Positions 36,694 through 46,790 are shown, numbered from the stretch's first letter. The stretch is DNA of 64,000 bases from Butyrivibrio fibrisolvens (GCF_023206215.1 NZ_CP065800.1:992001-1056000); one strand, 5' to 3'. Translations and numbers: made by a program. Notes: generated by a model not told the origin, from the letters alone.

Positions 36694-37865
36694 AAACAGG
36701 TGTCGTTTCTTCCTTTTTCCAGAAATATACAATGATCCTTGCGCTCATTGTAGTAGTTATATTCTTTGCAATTACAACAGACGGCAAGATCCTGTATGCA
36801 CAGAATATCAATAACCTTATATCACAGAATGCATATGTATTCGTTCTTGCAACGGGTATGCTCATGTGTATCCTTACAGGTGGTAACATCGATCTTGCGG
36901 TTGGATCTGTAGTCTGCTTTGCAGGCGGCGTAGGTGCGGTAATGCTTAAGAGTGGCCTTAATGTATGGATCGCAGTACTTGCAATGCTTGTTATAGGTCT
37001 TCTTATCGGATACTTCCAGGGATTTTGGATTGCCTGGATCAGTGTACCTCCCTTTATAGCAACACTTGCAGGAATGTACGCTTTCAGAGGTCTTTCCAAT
37101 GTAGTACTTAACGGATATGCAGTTGCTATCAATGATAAGGTTTTCCTTAATGTATTTGGCGGCGGTGCTGATTGCTATGTTCCTGATTTTTTCAAGGTAG
37201 AGAGCGTATCACTTAATGTGACCTGTCTTATAGCAGGCGCTATTGTAGCACTTATTTATCTGGCTACAACAATAAGCGGAGTTATCAAGGAAAAGAAACT
37301 TGCTATCGCTTCAGAGAACCCTGCGATCAAGCTTGTAAAGGCAGTTGTCATCTGCATTATCATTATGGTATTTGCATATATACTTGCAAGCTATAAGGGT
37401 ATTCCTTCAGGTCTTGTATGGATAGCTGCAGTAATGCTTATATACAACTATATACTTAACAACACTGCTATAGGTCGTTATCTGTATGCAGTAGGTGGTA
37501 ATGAGAAGGCTACTGCACTTTCCGGTGTTAATACCAAGCTCGTATACTTTATTGCATATGCGAACATGGGATTCCTTGCAGGTCTTGCCGGTATCCTTAC
37601 AGTAGCAAGAGCTTCATCAGCTCAGCCTACATATGGTCAGGGATATGAGATGGATGCTATTGCTGCCTGCTTCATAGGTGGCGCATCTGCTTATGGCGGA
37701 ACAGGTAAGATATCCGGAGTATTCATAGGTGCGGCTCTTCTTGGCGTAATCAACCAGGGCATGAGTATCATGGGTGTAGACTCTAACTATCAGAGAGTAG
37801 TAAAGGGTATAGTACTCCTTCTGGCAGTTATGTTTGATATCATGTCCAAGAGAGAGAAGCAGTAA
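36690..37865 (+). CDS. mmsB: Monosaccharide ABC transporter permease 1 (MmsB/GguB)
   Basis: A 391-residue CUT2 permease with about ten membrane segments. The family signature [19 protein letters not shown] lies near residue 60, and [18 protein letters not shown] and [19 protein letters not shown] follow later. It starts within the end of the ATPase gene. A second, clearly homologous permease follows 16 bp downstream, so the channel may be a heterodimer. Confidence 0.92.
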   Translation: MKTGVVSSFFQKYTMILALIVVVIFFAITTDGKILYAQNINNLISQNAYVFVLATGMLMCILTGGNIDLAVGSVVCFAGGVGAVMLKSGLNVWIAVLAMLVIGLLIGYFQGFWIAWISVPPFIATLAGMYAFRGLSNVVLNGYAVAINDKVFLNVFGGGADCYVPDFFKVESVSLNVTCLIAGAIVALIYLATTISGVIKEKKLAIASENPAIKLVKAVVICIIIMVFAYILASYKGIPSGLVWIAAVMLIYNYILNNTAIGRYLYAVGGNEKATALSGVNTKLVYFIAYANMGFLAGLAGILTVARASSAQPTYGQGYEMDAIAACFIGGASAYGGTGKISGVFIGAALLGVINQGMSIMGVDSNYQRVVKGIVLLLAVMFDIMSKREKQ

Positions 37866-37881
37866 GGGGGGACGAGAATAA

Positions 37882-39054
37882 ATGGAAAACGTTAAGAAAA
37901 TTTTAAAATCAAATACAAGACTTCTAATTCTTGTCGCCGTATATCTTTTCTTTTGTATTACTACTAATGGTGGTATTTTCTCACCACTTAACTTTAGTGC
38001 TCTGATAGTTCAGAATGCATATGTATATATCCTTGGATGCGGTATGCTCATGTGTATGCTGACAGGTGGTAACATCGATCTGTCCTGCGGATCATTCATA
38101 TGTTTCCTTGGATCTGTTGGCGGTGTGATGATGGTAGTAATGAAATGGAATGTCGGACTATCTATCGTTGCAATGCTGCTGATAGGTATCATCTATGGAT
38201 GCATACTTGGAGCACTTATTGCTTATGTTAATATCCCGCCGTGGATCGCAACCCTTGTTGGTTATCTTGCATTCAGAGGAATAGGAACATCAATCCTTTC
38301 TGCTAACAGCACAACAGGTTCAATTGCTCCTATCCCGCCTGCATACCTTAAGATTTTCTCAGGTAAGCTTTTTGAAACAACCGCCAAGACAATGAATATT
38401 CCTTGTATGGTATTTGGAATAGTCAGTGTTATCATCATAGCTGTTCTTGAGATCAGAAGCAGAAGCGTTAAGATCTCTAAGGGATATGCACATGATTCAT
38501 TGACTGCTATGATTGCTAAGATCGTAGTATTTGGCGCATTCATCATGCTTTTTGCATATAAGCTTGCATATGCAGGTGGTATACCTACAGCTCTTATATG
38601 GGCTCTTGCAATAGTTCTTATCTATGCTTTTATTACAGAGAAGACTACCATCGGACGTTACTTCTATACAATAGGTGGTAACAGAGAGGCTACAAGACTT
38701 TCTGGTATTGATACCAAAAAGATACTTTTCCTTGCATACCTTAATATGGCAGTTCTTACTGTAATCAGTGCATGGACCGTAGTAGCAAGATTCCAGGCTG
38801 CTAACTCAACAGCAGGAACAAACTTTGAGATGGATGCTATCTCAGCCTGCGTAGTAGGTGGTGTATCTGCATACGGTGGTAAGGGATCAGTATTTGGAGT
38901 AGTTATTGGTGCTACACTTATAGGTGTTATCAACCTTGGAATGAGCCTTATGACTATAGATCCTAACTATCAGAAAGTTATCAAGGGTGTCGTTTTGCTT
39001 GCTGCAGTTGCATTTGATATCTTCTCAGCAAGAATGGCTGCCAAGAAAAAGTAA
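37882..39054 (+). CDS. Monosaccharide ABC transporter permease 2 (paralogue)
   Basis: A 390-residue CUT2 permease paralogous to the preceding gene: [35 protein letters not shown] and GGVSAYGGKGSVFGVVIGA line up along the full length. Its central cytoplasmic or periplasmic loop (STTGSIAPIPPAYLKIFSG) differs. Standard systems of this type have one permease gene forming a homodimer. Retention of two suggests a heterodimer or broader substrate range. AGGGGGG precedes the ATG. Confidence 0.9.
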   Translation: MENVKKILKSNTRLLILVAVYLFFCITTNGGIFSPLNFSALIVQNAYVYILGCGMLMCMLTGGNIDLSCGSFICFLGSVGGVMMVVMKWNVGLSIVAMLLIGIIYGCILGALIAYVNIPPWIATLVGYLAFRGIGTSILSANSTTGSIAPIPPAYLKIFSGKLFETTAKTMNIPCMVFGIVSVIIIAVLEIRSRSVKISKGYAHDSLTAMIAKIVVFGAFIMLFAYKLAYAGGIPTALIWALAIVLIYAFITEKTTIGRYFYTIGGNREATRLSGIDTKKILFLAYLNMAVLTVISAWTVVARFQAANSTAGTNFEMDAISACVVGGVSAYGGKGSVFGVVIGATLIGVINLGMSLMTIDPNYQKVIKGVVLLAAVAFDIFSARMAAKKK

Positions 39055-39069
39055 TTGACTGACTGTTTT

Positions 39070-39103
39070 AAGGCGTGGCCTTTGATCTGGCTACGCCTTT
39101 TTT
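39070..39103 (+). terminator. Terminator of the monosaccharide importer operon
   Basis: AAGGCGTGGCC pairs with GGCTACGCCTT (one mismatch) and is followed by a T run. It separates the importer from the two-component genes. Confidence 0.85.
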
Positions 39104-39229
39104 CTGGAAAAATATTTTTTTAGTATATTAGTGCTGTCATTTTATTCTTGTAACATGATAATGAGACACTAGGGGAATACTGCATCTGTGTAGTATAATG
39201 AATAGAGAGTATCTAATGGAGGCGGTATA

Positions 39230-40825
39230 TTGGGTTACAAATGTCTGCTTGTTGATGATGAAGAAGAGGTTATAAATGCCATCGTTCGAAAAATAGACTG
39301 GGAGGGACTGGGGTATGAGGTCCCTACCTATGCTCATAACGGACTTGAAGCTTTGGAGATGGCAGAGGGTGATACTCCTGACGTTGTCATGACGGATATC
39401 CAGATGCCGTATATGGATGGTCTTGAGTTTTCAAGACAGCTTCGAAAGCTGTGCCCTGGTGTCAAGATCATTATTTTCTCAGGATATGACGAATTTGAAT
39501 ATGCCAAGGAAGCTATCAAGCTTGAGGCAGAAGAGTATATATTAAAACCTGTCAATTCTGATGAGCTTAGCAGTCTTTTTACAAGGATAAGAGAATCCCT
39601 TGATAAGGAGGCAGAAGAACGTCAGAGTATCAGGAAGCTTTCAAGATACTATGCCCAGAGCCTTCCGCTTCTTCAGGAGACTTTCTATTCAGAACTTGTA
39701 TCAGGGAGGATACCCCAGGAGCATCTTGCGGAATATCTTCTTAATTATCAGATAGACTTAAAGGGGCCTGTATATGAGGTGGTCCTTATACATACGTCTT
39801 CGACATTGGCGCCGGAAGGCCTTAATCCGGTACTTCTGGGTATATCAGTAAGAAGACTTGCTCAGGAGAGACTTGAAGAGAAGTGGCGCGGTAAGTTCTT
39901 CTCCTATCAGGGAGATACCGTGATGATAGCTCAGATGGATGATTCAAGGCAGGTAATAGAGCTTACAGATGATTGTGACAGTTTCTGCAGGCTTGCCAAG
40001 ATTGCCTGCAAAGCAGTAGTTACAGTAGGTCTTGGAATGGTATGCACTGATGCGATGGATACGGTTCACTCACTTGAGGGAGCATCGCAGGCTGTATCAT
40101 CAAGGGCTATATACGGAACGGGCAAAGCTATCAATATCATGGAGATAGAGCCTGAGCACGATAGTGAGACAATTATGGATGAAAGCGGTAAGACGCTTTC
40201 AGAGATCCTTAGAAGGATCAGGGTAGAAGATACAATTGATATACCTTTGGAAGCGGGCAGATTTGTAGACAGTTACAGCCAGGATCTGGGTACTATGAAG
40301 CTGTATGAGTTTTTTATTACAGATACCATGAGCAGGCTCTATAGATTTGCTCAGGAGAACCATCTTGCCATAGAAGATGTATTTGCAGACAATACTATAG
40401 GCAAGGCGCTTCCGGATGTACTTGAATTTAAGATCATGCTGACAGATATCCTGTCAAGGATGCAGCAGATGATAGGGGATGTGAGGAGCAAGGGCCAGAA
40501 GTCTTTTGTACTTAAGGCACAGGAATATGTTGCTGCTCATTATAACGAAGAGGGGATTACTATAGAAAAGATCTGCAAGAACTTAGGGGTAAGTTCTGCA
40601 TATTTCTCAACAGTTTTTAAGAAAGAGACCGGTAAGACTTTTGTCACATATCTTACGGATTATCGTATGGACAAGGCAAAAGAGATTCTTATGACTTCCG
40701 ACAAGAAGACATATGTCATCGCGGCGGAAGTCGGTTTTACCGATCCCAATTATTTCAGCTATGTATTTAAACGCCAGTACGGGATAACACCATCCAAATT
40801 CAGAACCAGAGGCGAGATTTCTTAA
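39230..40825 (+). CDS. Response regulator, YesN type (REC plus AraC HTH)
   Basis: A 531-residue DNA-binding regulator. The receiver domain (1-120) has acidic residues DDEEEV, the phosphoacceptor Asp in VVMTDIQMPYMDG and Lys in YILKPVN. A long middle linker (about 130-420) is typical of YesN-like proteins. The AraC-type double HTH is at the C-terminus (ITIEKICKNLGVSSAYFSTVF, YVIAAEVGFTDPNYFSYVFK). The start is a TTG at 39230 with GGAGG 8 nt upstream and no ATG alternative that preserves the receiver domain. A TATAAT box lies at about 39196. It forms an operon with the kinase and two binding proteins and probably controls the importer upstream. Confidence 0.92.
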   Translation: MGYKCLLVDDEEEVINAIVRKIDWEGLGYEVPTYAHNGLEALEMAEGDTPDVVMTDIQMPYMDGLEFSRQLRKLCPGVKIIIFSGYDEFEYAKEAIKLEAEEYILKPVNSDELSSLFTRIRESLDKEAEERQSIRKLSRYYAQSLPLLQETFYSELVSGRIPQEHLAEYLLNYQIDLKGPVYEVVLIHTSSTLAPEGLNPVLLGISVRRLAQERLEEKWRGKFFSYQGDTVMIAQMDDSRQVIELTDDCDSFCRLAKIACKAVVTVGLGMVCTDAMDTVHSLEGASQAVSSRAIYGTGKAINIMEIEPEHDSETIMDESGKTLSEILRRIRVEDTIDIPLEAGRFVDSYSQDLGTMKLYEFFITDTMSRLYRFAQENHLAIEDVFADNTIGKALPDVLEFKIMLTDILSRMQQMIGDVRSKGQKSFVLKAQEYVAAHYNEEGITIEKICKNLGVSSAYFSTVFKKETGKTFVTYLTDYRMDKAKEILMTSDKKTYVIAAEVGFTDPNYFSYVFKRQYGITPSKFRTRGEIS

Positions 40826-40942
40826 AAGAATATTTTGTATTGTGACAATATACATGATCTTACTTACAGAAATGCAGGATGTAAAAAGGAATGTCCGGAA
40901 ATACAGAGATTAATTTTTAGTCACAAAATGTAAGGACTTTTA

Positions 40943-42787
40943 ATGGGATTATTCAAGCGCAAAGATGGGGGTAAACAAAAAGGTCATCATGAACTTAGAA
41001 AAAAGCTGGAATCTCGAAATATCCAGATAACGCTTCTGACCTCATATACGATAGTTTCAATATTGTCCATGAGCCTTTTGGGGGCAGTTCTATATAGTAG
41101 TTTTGCATCTATATCCAGAAGGGTTGCAACAGACAATGCAAGGACAATCCTCTCTCAGACAGGTGAGAAGCTTGAAGATTACCTGCGGCAGATGAGGCAG
41201 CTTTCTGATGCCTTTTATTATACATCTATTCAGACATCTGATATCCATGTAGACAAGATCGGAAGTCAGATGAACCTTCTGTATGAGTCCAATAAAGATA
41301 ATGTAGTATCAATGGCACTTTTTGAATCCAATGGAAGACAGCTTGGTGCAGCGCCATCTGCGATTCAAAAAGATAATATTGATGTCACAACCCAGGAGTG
41401 GTTCGTAGAAGCCACAACGCAGGTTGAGAACATGCACTTTTCGACGCCGCATGTTCAGAACCTTTTTAGCGATTCGGCAGGAAGGTACTACTGGGTCATA
41501 TCTCTTAGCAGGTCTGTAATGTATACAAGAGGAGGAATCCCCAAGCAGGGCGTACTCCTTGTAGATATGGATTACACGACTGTGTATCAGATGTTCGATA
41601 TTCTTAACAACTCCCTTTCACAGGGTTATATATACCTGTGCGACAAAGAGGGAAGGATCATATATCATCCTCAGAACATGCAGATAGTTTCAGGACTTTA
41701 TGATGAAAACAATCAGGTTGTGGCAACATACTCTGATGGCGTCTATGAGGAGAAATTCAACGGTGAAAAAAGGATCGAGATAGTCAATACCATAAGCTAT
41801 ACCGGCTGGAAACTTGTAAGCGTCATACCTACTAAGAACCTTTCGGTAGGACTTAGAAGTACCAGATCTTTTATGGTGCTGATAGTACTGCTGGTAATGC
41901 TGGCGGTACTACTTCTTAACAGGCTCATATCTGCAAGGATTTCAAGTCCCATCAAGAAGCTTACGGCATCTATCCACAATATTGAAGTTACAGAAAGGAG
42001 TGTCCCTCTTGTATACATAGGCGGTTCCAATGAAGTCCGTTACCTTGGAACTACGCTTCAAAAACTCCTTAACCAGATATCACTTCTTATGGCGGACATC
42101 ATCAAGGAGCAGGAGGAAAAGAGAAAAAGCGAGCTGGATGCTCTTCAGTCTCAGGTCAACCCTCACTTTCTCTATAATACTTTGGATTCTATCGTATGGA
42201 TGGTAGAAGATGGCAGGAACAAGGAAGCTGTTTATATGATAACCCAGCTGTCATCACTTTTCAGAATAAGCCTCTCAAACGGAAGGAATATCATAAGAGT
42301 AAGTGAAGAGATCAAGCATGCAGAGAATTATACCAATATTCAGAAGGTAAGATTCAAAGACTCTTTTTCTGTAAAATATGAAATTGATCAGGATATAATG
42401 AACTGCTGTATTGTTAAGCTTGTAGTGCAGCCTCTTTTGGAAAATGCTATCTATTACGGAGTTAAAGGGATGGAAGATCCCGGTAGTATCCGGGTTAGGG
42501 GATATAGGAAAGGTGACAATGTCTACATAGAAGTTGAAGACAACGGATATGGTATGAGTCCTGAACAGGCTAAGGGGCTTCTCACAGAAGAAGGAAGAAC
42601 AAGGGCAAGAGGCTCGGGAGTAGGTCTTATCAATGTGCACAGAAGACTCCAGCTAAGGTTTGGCAGAGACTTCGGACTTATGATAAATACAGAAGCCGAT
42701 GAGGGTACCAGGGTTACTATTCATATGCCATATATAGAATATTCGGAGGAAAACGCCAGAGATGTTGAATCCGCGGAATATATTTAA
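40943..42787 (+). CDS. Sensor histidine kinase, YesM/LytS type
   Basis: A 614-residue membrane kinase. One membrane helix near 30-55, an extracellular Cache-like sensor region (about 60-305) and a second helix (SFMVLIVLLVMLAVLLLNRL) are followed by HAMP. The His_kinase domain has QSQVNPHFLYNTLDSIVWM with the phosphorylated His. The ATPase domain has VVQPLLENAIYYGVKG (N box), VEDNGYGMS (G1) and GSGVGLINVHRRL (G2). AAGGA lies 7 nt upstream of the ATG. The end overlaps the next gene by 26 nt. It is the partner of the YesN-type regulator at 39230. Confidence 0.93.
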   Translation: MGLFKRKDGGKQKGHHELRKKLESRNIQITLLTSYTIVSILSMSLLGAVLYSSFASISRRVATDNARTILSQTGEKLEDYLRQMRQLSDAFYYTSIQTSDIHVDKIGSQMNLLYESNKDNVVSMALFESNGRQLGAAPSAIQKDNIDVTTQEWFVEATTQVENMHFSTPHVQNLFSDSAGRYYWVISLSRSVMYTRGGIPKQGVLLVDMDYTTVYQMFDILNNSLSQGYIYLCDKEGRIIYHPQNMQIVSGLYDENNQVVATYSDGVYEEKFNGEKRIEIVNTISYTGWKLVSVIPTKNLSVGLRSTRSFMVLIVLLVMLAVLLLNRLISARISSPIKKLTASIHNIEVTERSVPLVYIGGSNEVRYLGTTLQKLLNQISLLMADIIKEQEEKRKSELDALQSQVNPHFLYNTLDSIVWMVEDGRNKEAVYMITQLSSLFRISLSNGRNIIRVSEEIKHAENYTNIQKVRFKDSFSVKYEIDQDIMNCCIVKLVVQPLLENAIYYGVKGMEDPGSIRVRGYRKGDNVYIEVEDNGYGMSPEQAKGLLTEEGRTRARGSGVGLINVHRRLQLRFGRDFGLMINTEADEGTRVTIHMPYIEYSEENARDVESAEYI

Positions 42788-43784
42788 TGAAAGCAAATGG
42801 CTCTTTGCTATCATAACAGTCATAGTCATAGGCATTGTGGTCTGTGCTGTAGATGTTATTAAAGTAGACGGGCCTTCTGAGAAGTATCAGATATCTGTAA
42901 TAGTAGATGAAAGTAATAGCGCAAGATGGGACAGCTTTCAGACAGGACTAAGGCAGGCGGCAAGAGAAAATGGAATAAGGCTCAACTATGTTACCACTGA
43001 CTTTGAAGGTAGCCCTGTAAAAGAGAAAAATCTTATAGATCAGGAGATAGAAAACGGAGCCGATGCAGTGATAGTGCAGCTGTGTTCGGGCAGTAGTGCA
43101 TCAGACATACTTACGGATATACCTCAGAATGTCTACATAGAACTGATTGACAACAATGTAAACAAGGATGAGATTGCAAGCAGTAAGATGGGATATACCG
43201 GAGCTGACAGTGTAGAAGTTGGAACAGAACTTGCCACAAGGATCATAGAAGAGTACGGGGAGCTAAAAGGTGTCAGGATAGGTATACTTGCAGGTAATCT
43301 GAAACTTGTATCTGTACAGGAACGCGTGGACTCTTTTAAGGAAAAGGCTAATGAGGCTGGAGCACAGATAGTGTTCAGCGTGGAAGCAACGCAGATATCT
43401 GAAAGAGAGATTGGAGAGCTTGTAAAAAGTAACAAAGCTGATATCCTTGTGGCACTTGATAATGATGTCACAGAGACGGCAGCTGATTATGTCAAGATGG
43501 TAGATAATTATAATGCCTATCCTACCAATGAGCTGGGGAACCTGAAATTATACGGAGTAGGGTGCTCTCCCGATAACTTAAATGACCTTGATCAGGGAAT
43601 TATAAAAGGGATGGTTGTCATCAATGAATATGAAATGGGATATATGGTGATAAGTAACCTTTCGGATGTCCTAAAAGATGAGCATCTTAGGGTTAGCGAC
43701 TATACAGTAGGATATGCATATGTTACGGGGGAAACAATGTATGATGAAGGGAATCAGCAGATTCTTTTCCCAATCGGAGATTAG
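42762..43784 (+). CDS. Membrane-tethered sugar-binding protein (PBP type I), putative sensor partner
   Basis: A 340-residue LacI-like binding protein anchored by one N-terminal helix (WLFAIITVIVIGIVVCAVDV). It has no lipobox. The fold begins QISVIVDESNSARWDSFQTG and includes AVIVQLCSGSSASD, GYTGADSVEVGTELATRI and IGILAGNLKLVSVQERVDSF. It overlaps the kinase gene by 26 nt and the next binding protein by about 44 nt, so all are made together. In Clostridium beijerinckii a tethered XylFII works with LytS to sense xylose. This protein probably presents a sugar to the adjacent kinase (inference). Confidence 0.82.
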   Translation: MLNPRNIFNESKWLFAIITVIVIGIVVCAVDVIKVDGPSEKYQISVIVDESNSARWDSFQTGLRQAARENGIRLNYVTTDFEGSPVKEKNLIDQEIENGADAVIVQLCSGSSASDILTDIPQNVYIELIDNNVNKDEIASSKMGYTGADSVEVGTELATRIIEEYGELKGVRIGILAGNLKLVSVQERVDSFKEKANEAGAQIVFSVEATQISEREIGELVKSNKADILVALDNDVTETAADYVKMVDNYNAYPTNELGNLKLYGVGCSPDNLNDLDQGIIKGMVVINEYEMGYMVISNLSDVLKDEHLRVSDYTVGYAYVTGETMYDEGNQQILFPIGD

Positions 43785-44847
43785 AATAGGAATCAGAAAC
43801 AAAATAAAAAATAGAATAAAAAACGGAATTGGAACAAAGTTGTTATCTGTATATATGATACTTGCGCTTATGGCAGCAGCATTGTCAGGATGCGGCAATA
43901 TCAAAAGTATTGATAATAAGACAATTCGTATAGGTGTGTCTGTTTATGATATTCATGATACGTTCATAACACAGCTTATGGATGAGTTCAACAGCTATGC
44001 AGATACTAATGTTACTATTGTGACTTATAATGCCGGTCAGAGTACGAAAGAGCAGAACAATCAGATGCAGGAGATGATAGATACAGGTTGTGATGTTATC
44101 TGTATCAATCTGGTAGACAGGACGGAACCTGAACATATCATAGATATGGCACTTAAGTACGATGTACCTGTTATATTCTTCAACAGGGAACTGACCAAAG
44201 AGGATCTTCAAAGGTCAGCTAAGTTCTACTACGTAGGATCTGATGCGGTAGAATCAGGGATCATGCAGGGAGAGCTTGCAGCGGATGAGATACTGGGACA
44301 AGAATCTACAATAGATACTAATAATGATGGAACTATACAATACGTAATGCTGCAGGGTGAAGCAGGGCATCAGGATGCAATAGTAAGAAGTGAATACTGC
44401 GTAGAGACTCTTATAAATAAGGGAGTGCAACTTGACAGGCAGGGCCTTGCTATTGCCAATTTCAACAGGACGCAGGCTCAGAGCAAGATAGAGCAGTTAA
44501 TATCGTCCAATACCGAGATAGAGCTGATCCTGGCCAATAACGATGATATGGCGCTTGGGGCTATAGATGCCTATCTTAATATGTATGGGGAGGATGCTAA
44601 GAGTAAGATTCCGGCTATATATGGTATAGATGGTACTATAGGCGGGCTTGAAGCTGTTAAGACTGGATATATGCATGGTACTGTCTACAATGACAAGGAA
44701 GGGCAGGCGCATGCGATGTATGATCTTGCAATGGCGCTTGCAACTGGCAGTAGTCTTGATGATCTGGGCATAGAAGATGGCCACTACATAAGGCTCCCCC
44801 ACACCAAGATCACTTTGGACAATGTGAACGATTTTCTGTATAGGTGA
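43741..44847 (+). CDS. Galactose/monosaccharide-binding lipoprotein (MglB-like), second sensor or uptake protein
   Basis: A 368-residue PBP type I protein. A long, basic N-terminal leader of about 30 residues precedes a hydrophobic segment and a lipobox ALSGC. The fold includes IRIGVSVYDIHDTFITQLMD, DVICINLVDRTEPEHIIDMA, VIFFNRELTKED, YVMLQGEAGHQDAIVRSEY and ANNDDMALGAIDAY, all MglB-like. The ATG at 43741 (or 43744) is used because GGGGG lies about 9 nt upstream. It starts inside the preceding gene. It could serve as a second ligand presenter for the kinase or as an additional feeder for the importer. Confidence 0.82.
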   Translation: MMKGISRFFSQSEIRIGIRNKIKNRIKNGIGTKLLSVYMILALMAAALSGCGNIKSIDNKTIRIGVSVYDIHDTFITQLMDEFNSYADTNVTIVTYNAGQSTKEQNNQMQEMIDTGCDVICINLVDRTEPEHIIDMALKYDVPVIFFNRELTKEDLQRSAKFYYVGSDAVESGIMQGELAADEILGQESTIDTNNDGTIQYVMLQGEAGHQDAIVRSEYCVETLINKGVQLDRQGLAIANFNRTQAQSKIEQLISSNTEIELILANNDDMALGAIDAYLNMYGEDAKSKIPAIYGIDGTIGGLEAVKTGYMHGTVYNDKEGQAHAMYDLAMALATGSSLDDLGIEDGHYIRLPHTKITLDNVNDFLYR

Positions 44848-44858
44848 GTGGAGGAAAC

Positions 44859-45174
44859 GTCCCACTCGGGAGGCGAAGTATCCGCTAAAGGCTATGCGAA
44901 GGTACGTAGCCCTCGGACGGATAGTATATAAATAATTGGCGCGCTGTTAATTGTTTTACAATTCATGGCATGATATCTGGAAATTTTTATTCTGGGGTCC
45001 GAAACTCGCTGACGCTCAGACATGCGGACCCCATGCAGAATAAAAATCTCCATCTATCACGCTCATAAATTTTGTAAAACAATTAAAAGCGCGCCAATTA
45101 TTTATATACTATCCGTCCGAGGGCCACTTACCTTCGCATAGCCTTTAGCGGATACTTCGCCTCCCAAGTGGGAC
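44859..45174 (+). repeat. Long palindromic element, copy P4
   Basis: A 316-nt palindrome. The outer stem GTCCCACT...GGAGGCGAAGTATCCGC pairs with GCGGATACTTCGCCTCCCAAGTGGGAC, and inner stems run to the loop. The loop core reads ACTCGCTGACGCTCAGACATG, where the other copies have CTTCG in the middle. It keeps CATGATATCTGG and the facing GATAGATGG element. It starts 11 nt after the stop of the binding-protein gene and lies between convergent genes, so it can end transcription in both directions. The family core is in the sense direction of the upstream gene. Confidence 0.88.
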
Positions 45175-45194
45175 TATCGCCGATTAATTATAAA

Positions 45195-45271
45195 GCGCCA
45201 CCTTTCCATTGATCATTCATCAAAGATAGGATATTGTGTCCTTGTGAAATGATGTAATGGGAAGATGGCGC
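45195..45271. repeat. Hairpin next to copy P4
   Basis: GCGCCACCTTTCCATTGATCATT pairs imperfectly with AAATGATGTAATGGGAAGATGGCGC across about 25 positions, with a 27-nt loop. It lies just before the aquaporin stop codon and may be that gene's terminator. Confidence 0.6.
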
Positions 45272-45305
45272 GTTGATTGTGCGTATAGTTAAAGTTTGAT
45301 GGGGA

Positions 45306-45965
45306 TTACTTGTCGGTGTCTAGGAATTTGTAGCAGAGGGCGGCGAGGGCGGCGCCGATGAGGGGAGCTACTATGAATACCCATACGGATGAGAGGGCAT
45401 CACCGCCGGCAAAGATTGCTGGTCCAAGGCTTCTTGCGGGGTTAACGCTTGTGCCGGTGAAGTAGATGCCAAGGAGGTGTACCAGGGTTAGTGTAAGTCC
45501 TATTACAAGACCGGCAACGTTTGAGAATGCATCTCTTGATGTTACACCGAGGATTGCGAGTACGAATACGAATGTAAGGATGATCTCGATGAGGATGGAT
45601 AGTCCTACATTGCCGTTATAAAGGCCATTGGAGCCTAGTCCTGCATCGATTGCACCGGATGATGCAAATATCTTAAGGATAAGGGCACCGATAATACCAC
45701 CTGCAAACTGGGATACGATGTAATAGATAAAGTCTGATACGCTAAGCTTGCCTGATATAAGCATAGCAAGAGATACAGCGGGATTGATATGGCATCCTGA
45801 TATGTTACCGATTGAATATGCCATAGCTACAATAACAAGACCAAAAGTAAGAGCGGTTGCAACATACCCTCCCGATACGTCGCATCCAATGGCGGCAGCA
45901 GTTCCGCATCCAAAGACAACAAGTACACAGGTTCCAAGACATTCAGCGATACACTTTTTAAGCAT
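45306..45965 (-). CDS. Aquaporin/glycerol facilitator family channel
   Basis: A 219-residue MIP channel with six membrane helices and two half-helices. The two NPA boxes are seen as HINPAVSLAM and SVNPARSLGP. The start MLKKCIAECLGTCVLVVFGCG is typical. Residues around the second box (TSVNPARSLGPAIFAG) and the lack of the GlpF Asp after NPAR favour a water channel (AqpZ-like) over a glycerol facilitator. GAGGAGG lies 6 nt upstream of the ATG. TGTTATAAT in the minus direction near 46036 is a possible extended -10. Confidence 0.9.
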   Translation of the reverse strand: MLKKCIAECLGTCVLVVFGCGTAAAIGCDVSGGYVATALTFGLVIVAMAYSIGNISGCHINPAVSLAMLISGKLSVSDFIYYIVSQFAGGIIGALILKIFASSGAIDAGLGSNGLYNGNVGLSILIEIILTFVFVLAILGVTSRDAFSNVAGLVIGLTLTLVHLLGIYFTGTSVNPARSLGPAIFAGGDALSSVWVFIVAPLIGAALAALCYKFLDTDK

Positions 45966-46163
45966 GGATTCTCCTCCTCTTGACGTAAGTTAGAAGTTTT
46001 ATTAGCTTTACTATAAAAACTATAGATACGATAATATTATAACATAATTGCGATAATAATTATTAGATTGTATCAGGAGGATAATTATTAATTCAAATTT
46101 GGGGCTTTGATTGTGCAAGGCCCTGTCAGAAACTTGGAGGATATTTTCTCAGTTAAGGTTTAA

Positions 46164-46790
46164 TTAGCGATTCTTAATACTATTAAGATAGAGCTTGGCT
46201 TGATTAAGTATGAATTCTTCGCCGTAGCCTTGTTCCTGTATGTAGAAAGGAATTCTTGGGACGACTCTTTCTGCTATTCCTAAAAGGCCGTTGGATATAG
46301 TCAGGACCTGAAGCTTAGGATCATCGAAATGTCTGATGCTTCCATCTTCCATTCCTTTTTTAAAAGCAATAAACCATGGATCAGATAGGTAATCGCCCTT
46401 GATGAAATTCTTGAATCCTTCTAAGTGACTGCTTTGAGGATAAGCATTGGTATATAGGCAGTCATAATCTCTTATGAAAGTTACAGAATCGACTTCTTTG
46501 ATAAGGGCCTTGGCTCTTTCATTAACATACCATGAGAACTCTTCGAATCCGTTATCAAAATGTATATCTTTTGGAAGGTTTTGTGAAGAGCTGCTTATGA
46601 TCTGAAGAGACTCTTCCACAAGCTTTATCATGATATCGCCCTTACTTGAGAAGTGCCTGTAAAGGGTACTTCTGCTGCAGCCTATTTTCTCTGCAAGGAC
46701 TTTCATATCAAGGTTGGCAATGCCGTCATTTATGATCATCTTCTTGGCAAGTTTTAAGATCTTCTCTTCAGTAGCGCTTCCGTCTCTCAT
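46164..46790 (-). CDS. TetR family transcriptional regulator
   Basis: A 208-residue repressor. The N-terminal HTH reads LDMKVLAEKIGCSRSTLYRHF, a standard TetR motif. The C-terminal ligand-binding helices are not assignable. The ATG at 46790 is used because GAGG lies 6 nt upstream; the ATG four codons earlier overlaps that site. Neighbours are an aquaporin gene downstream and an alpha/beta hydrolase gene upstream, neither an obvious target. Confidence 0.88.
   Translation of the reverse strand: MRDGSATEEKILKLAKKMIINDGIANLDMKVLAEKIGCSRSTLYRHFSSKGDIMIKLVEESLQIISSSSQNLPKDIHFDNGFEEFSWYVNERAKALIKEVDSVTFIRDYDCLYTNAYPQSSHLEGFKNFIKGDYLSDPWFIAFKKGMEDGSIRHFDDPKLQVLTISNGLLGIAERVVPRIPFYIQEQGYGEEFILNQAKLYLNSIKNR

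Noticed and set aside
46091..46140. GGGGCTTTGATTGTGCAAGGCCC as a sixth palindrome copy (remnant of P3)
   Set aside because: Only about ten bases resemble the end of P3, with no partner arm or core nearby.
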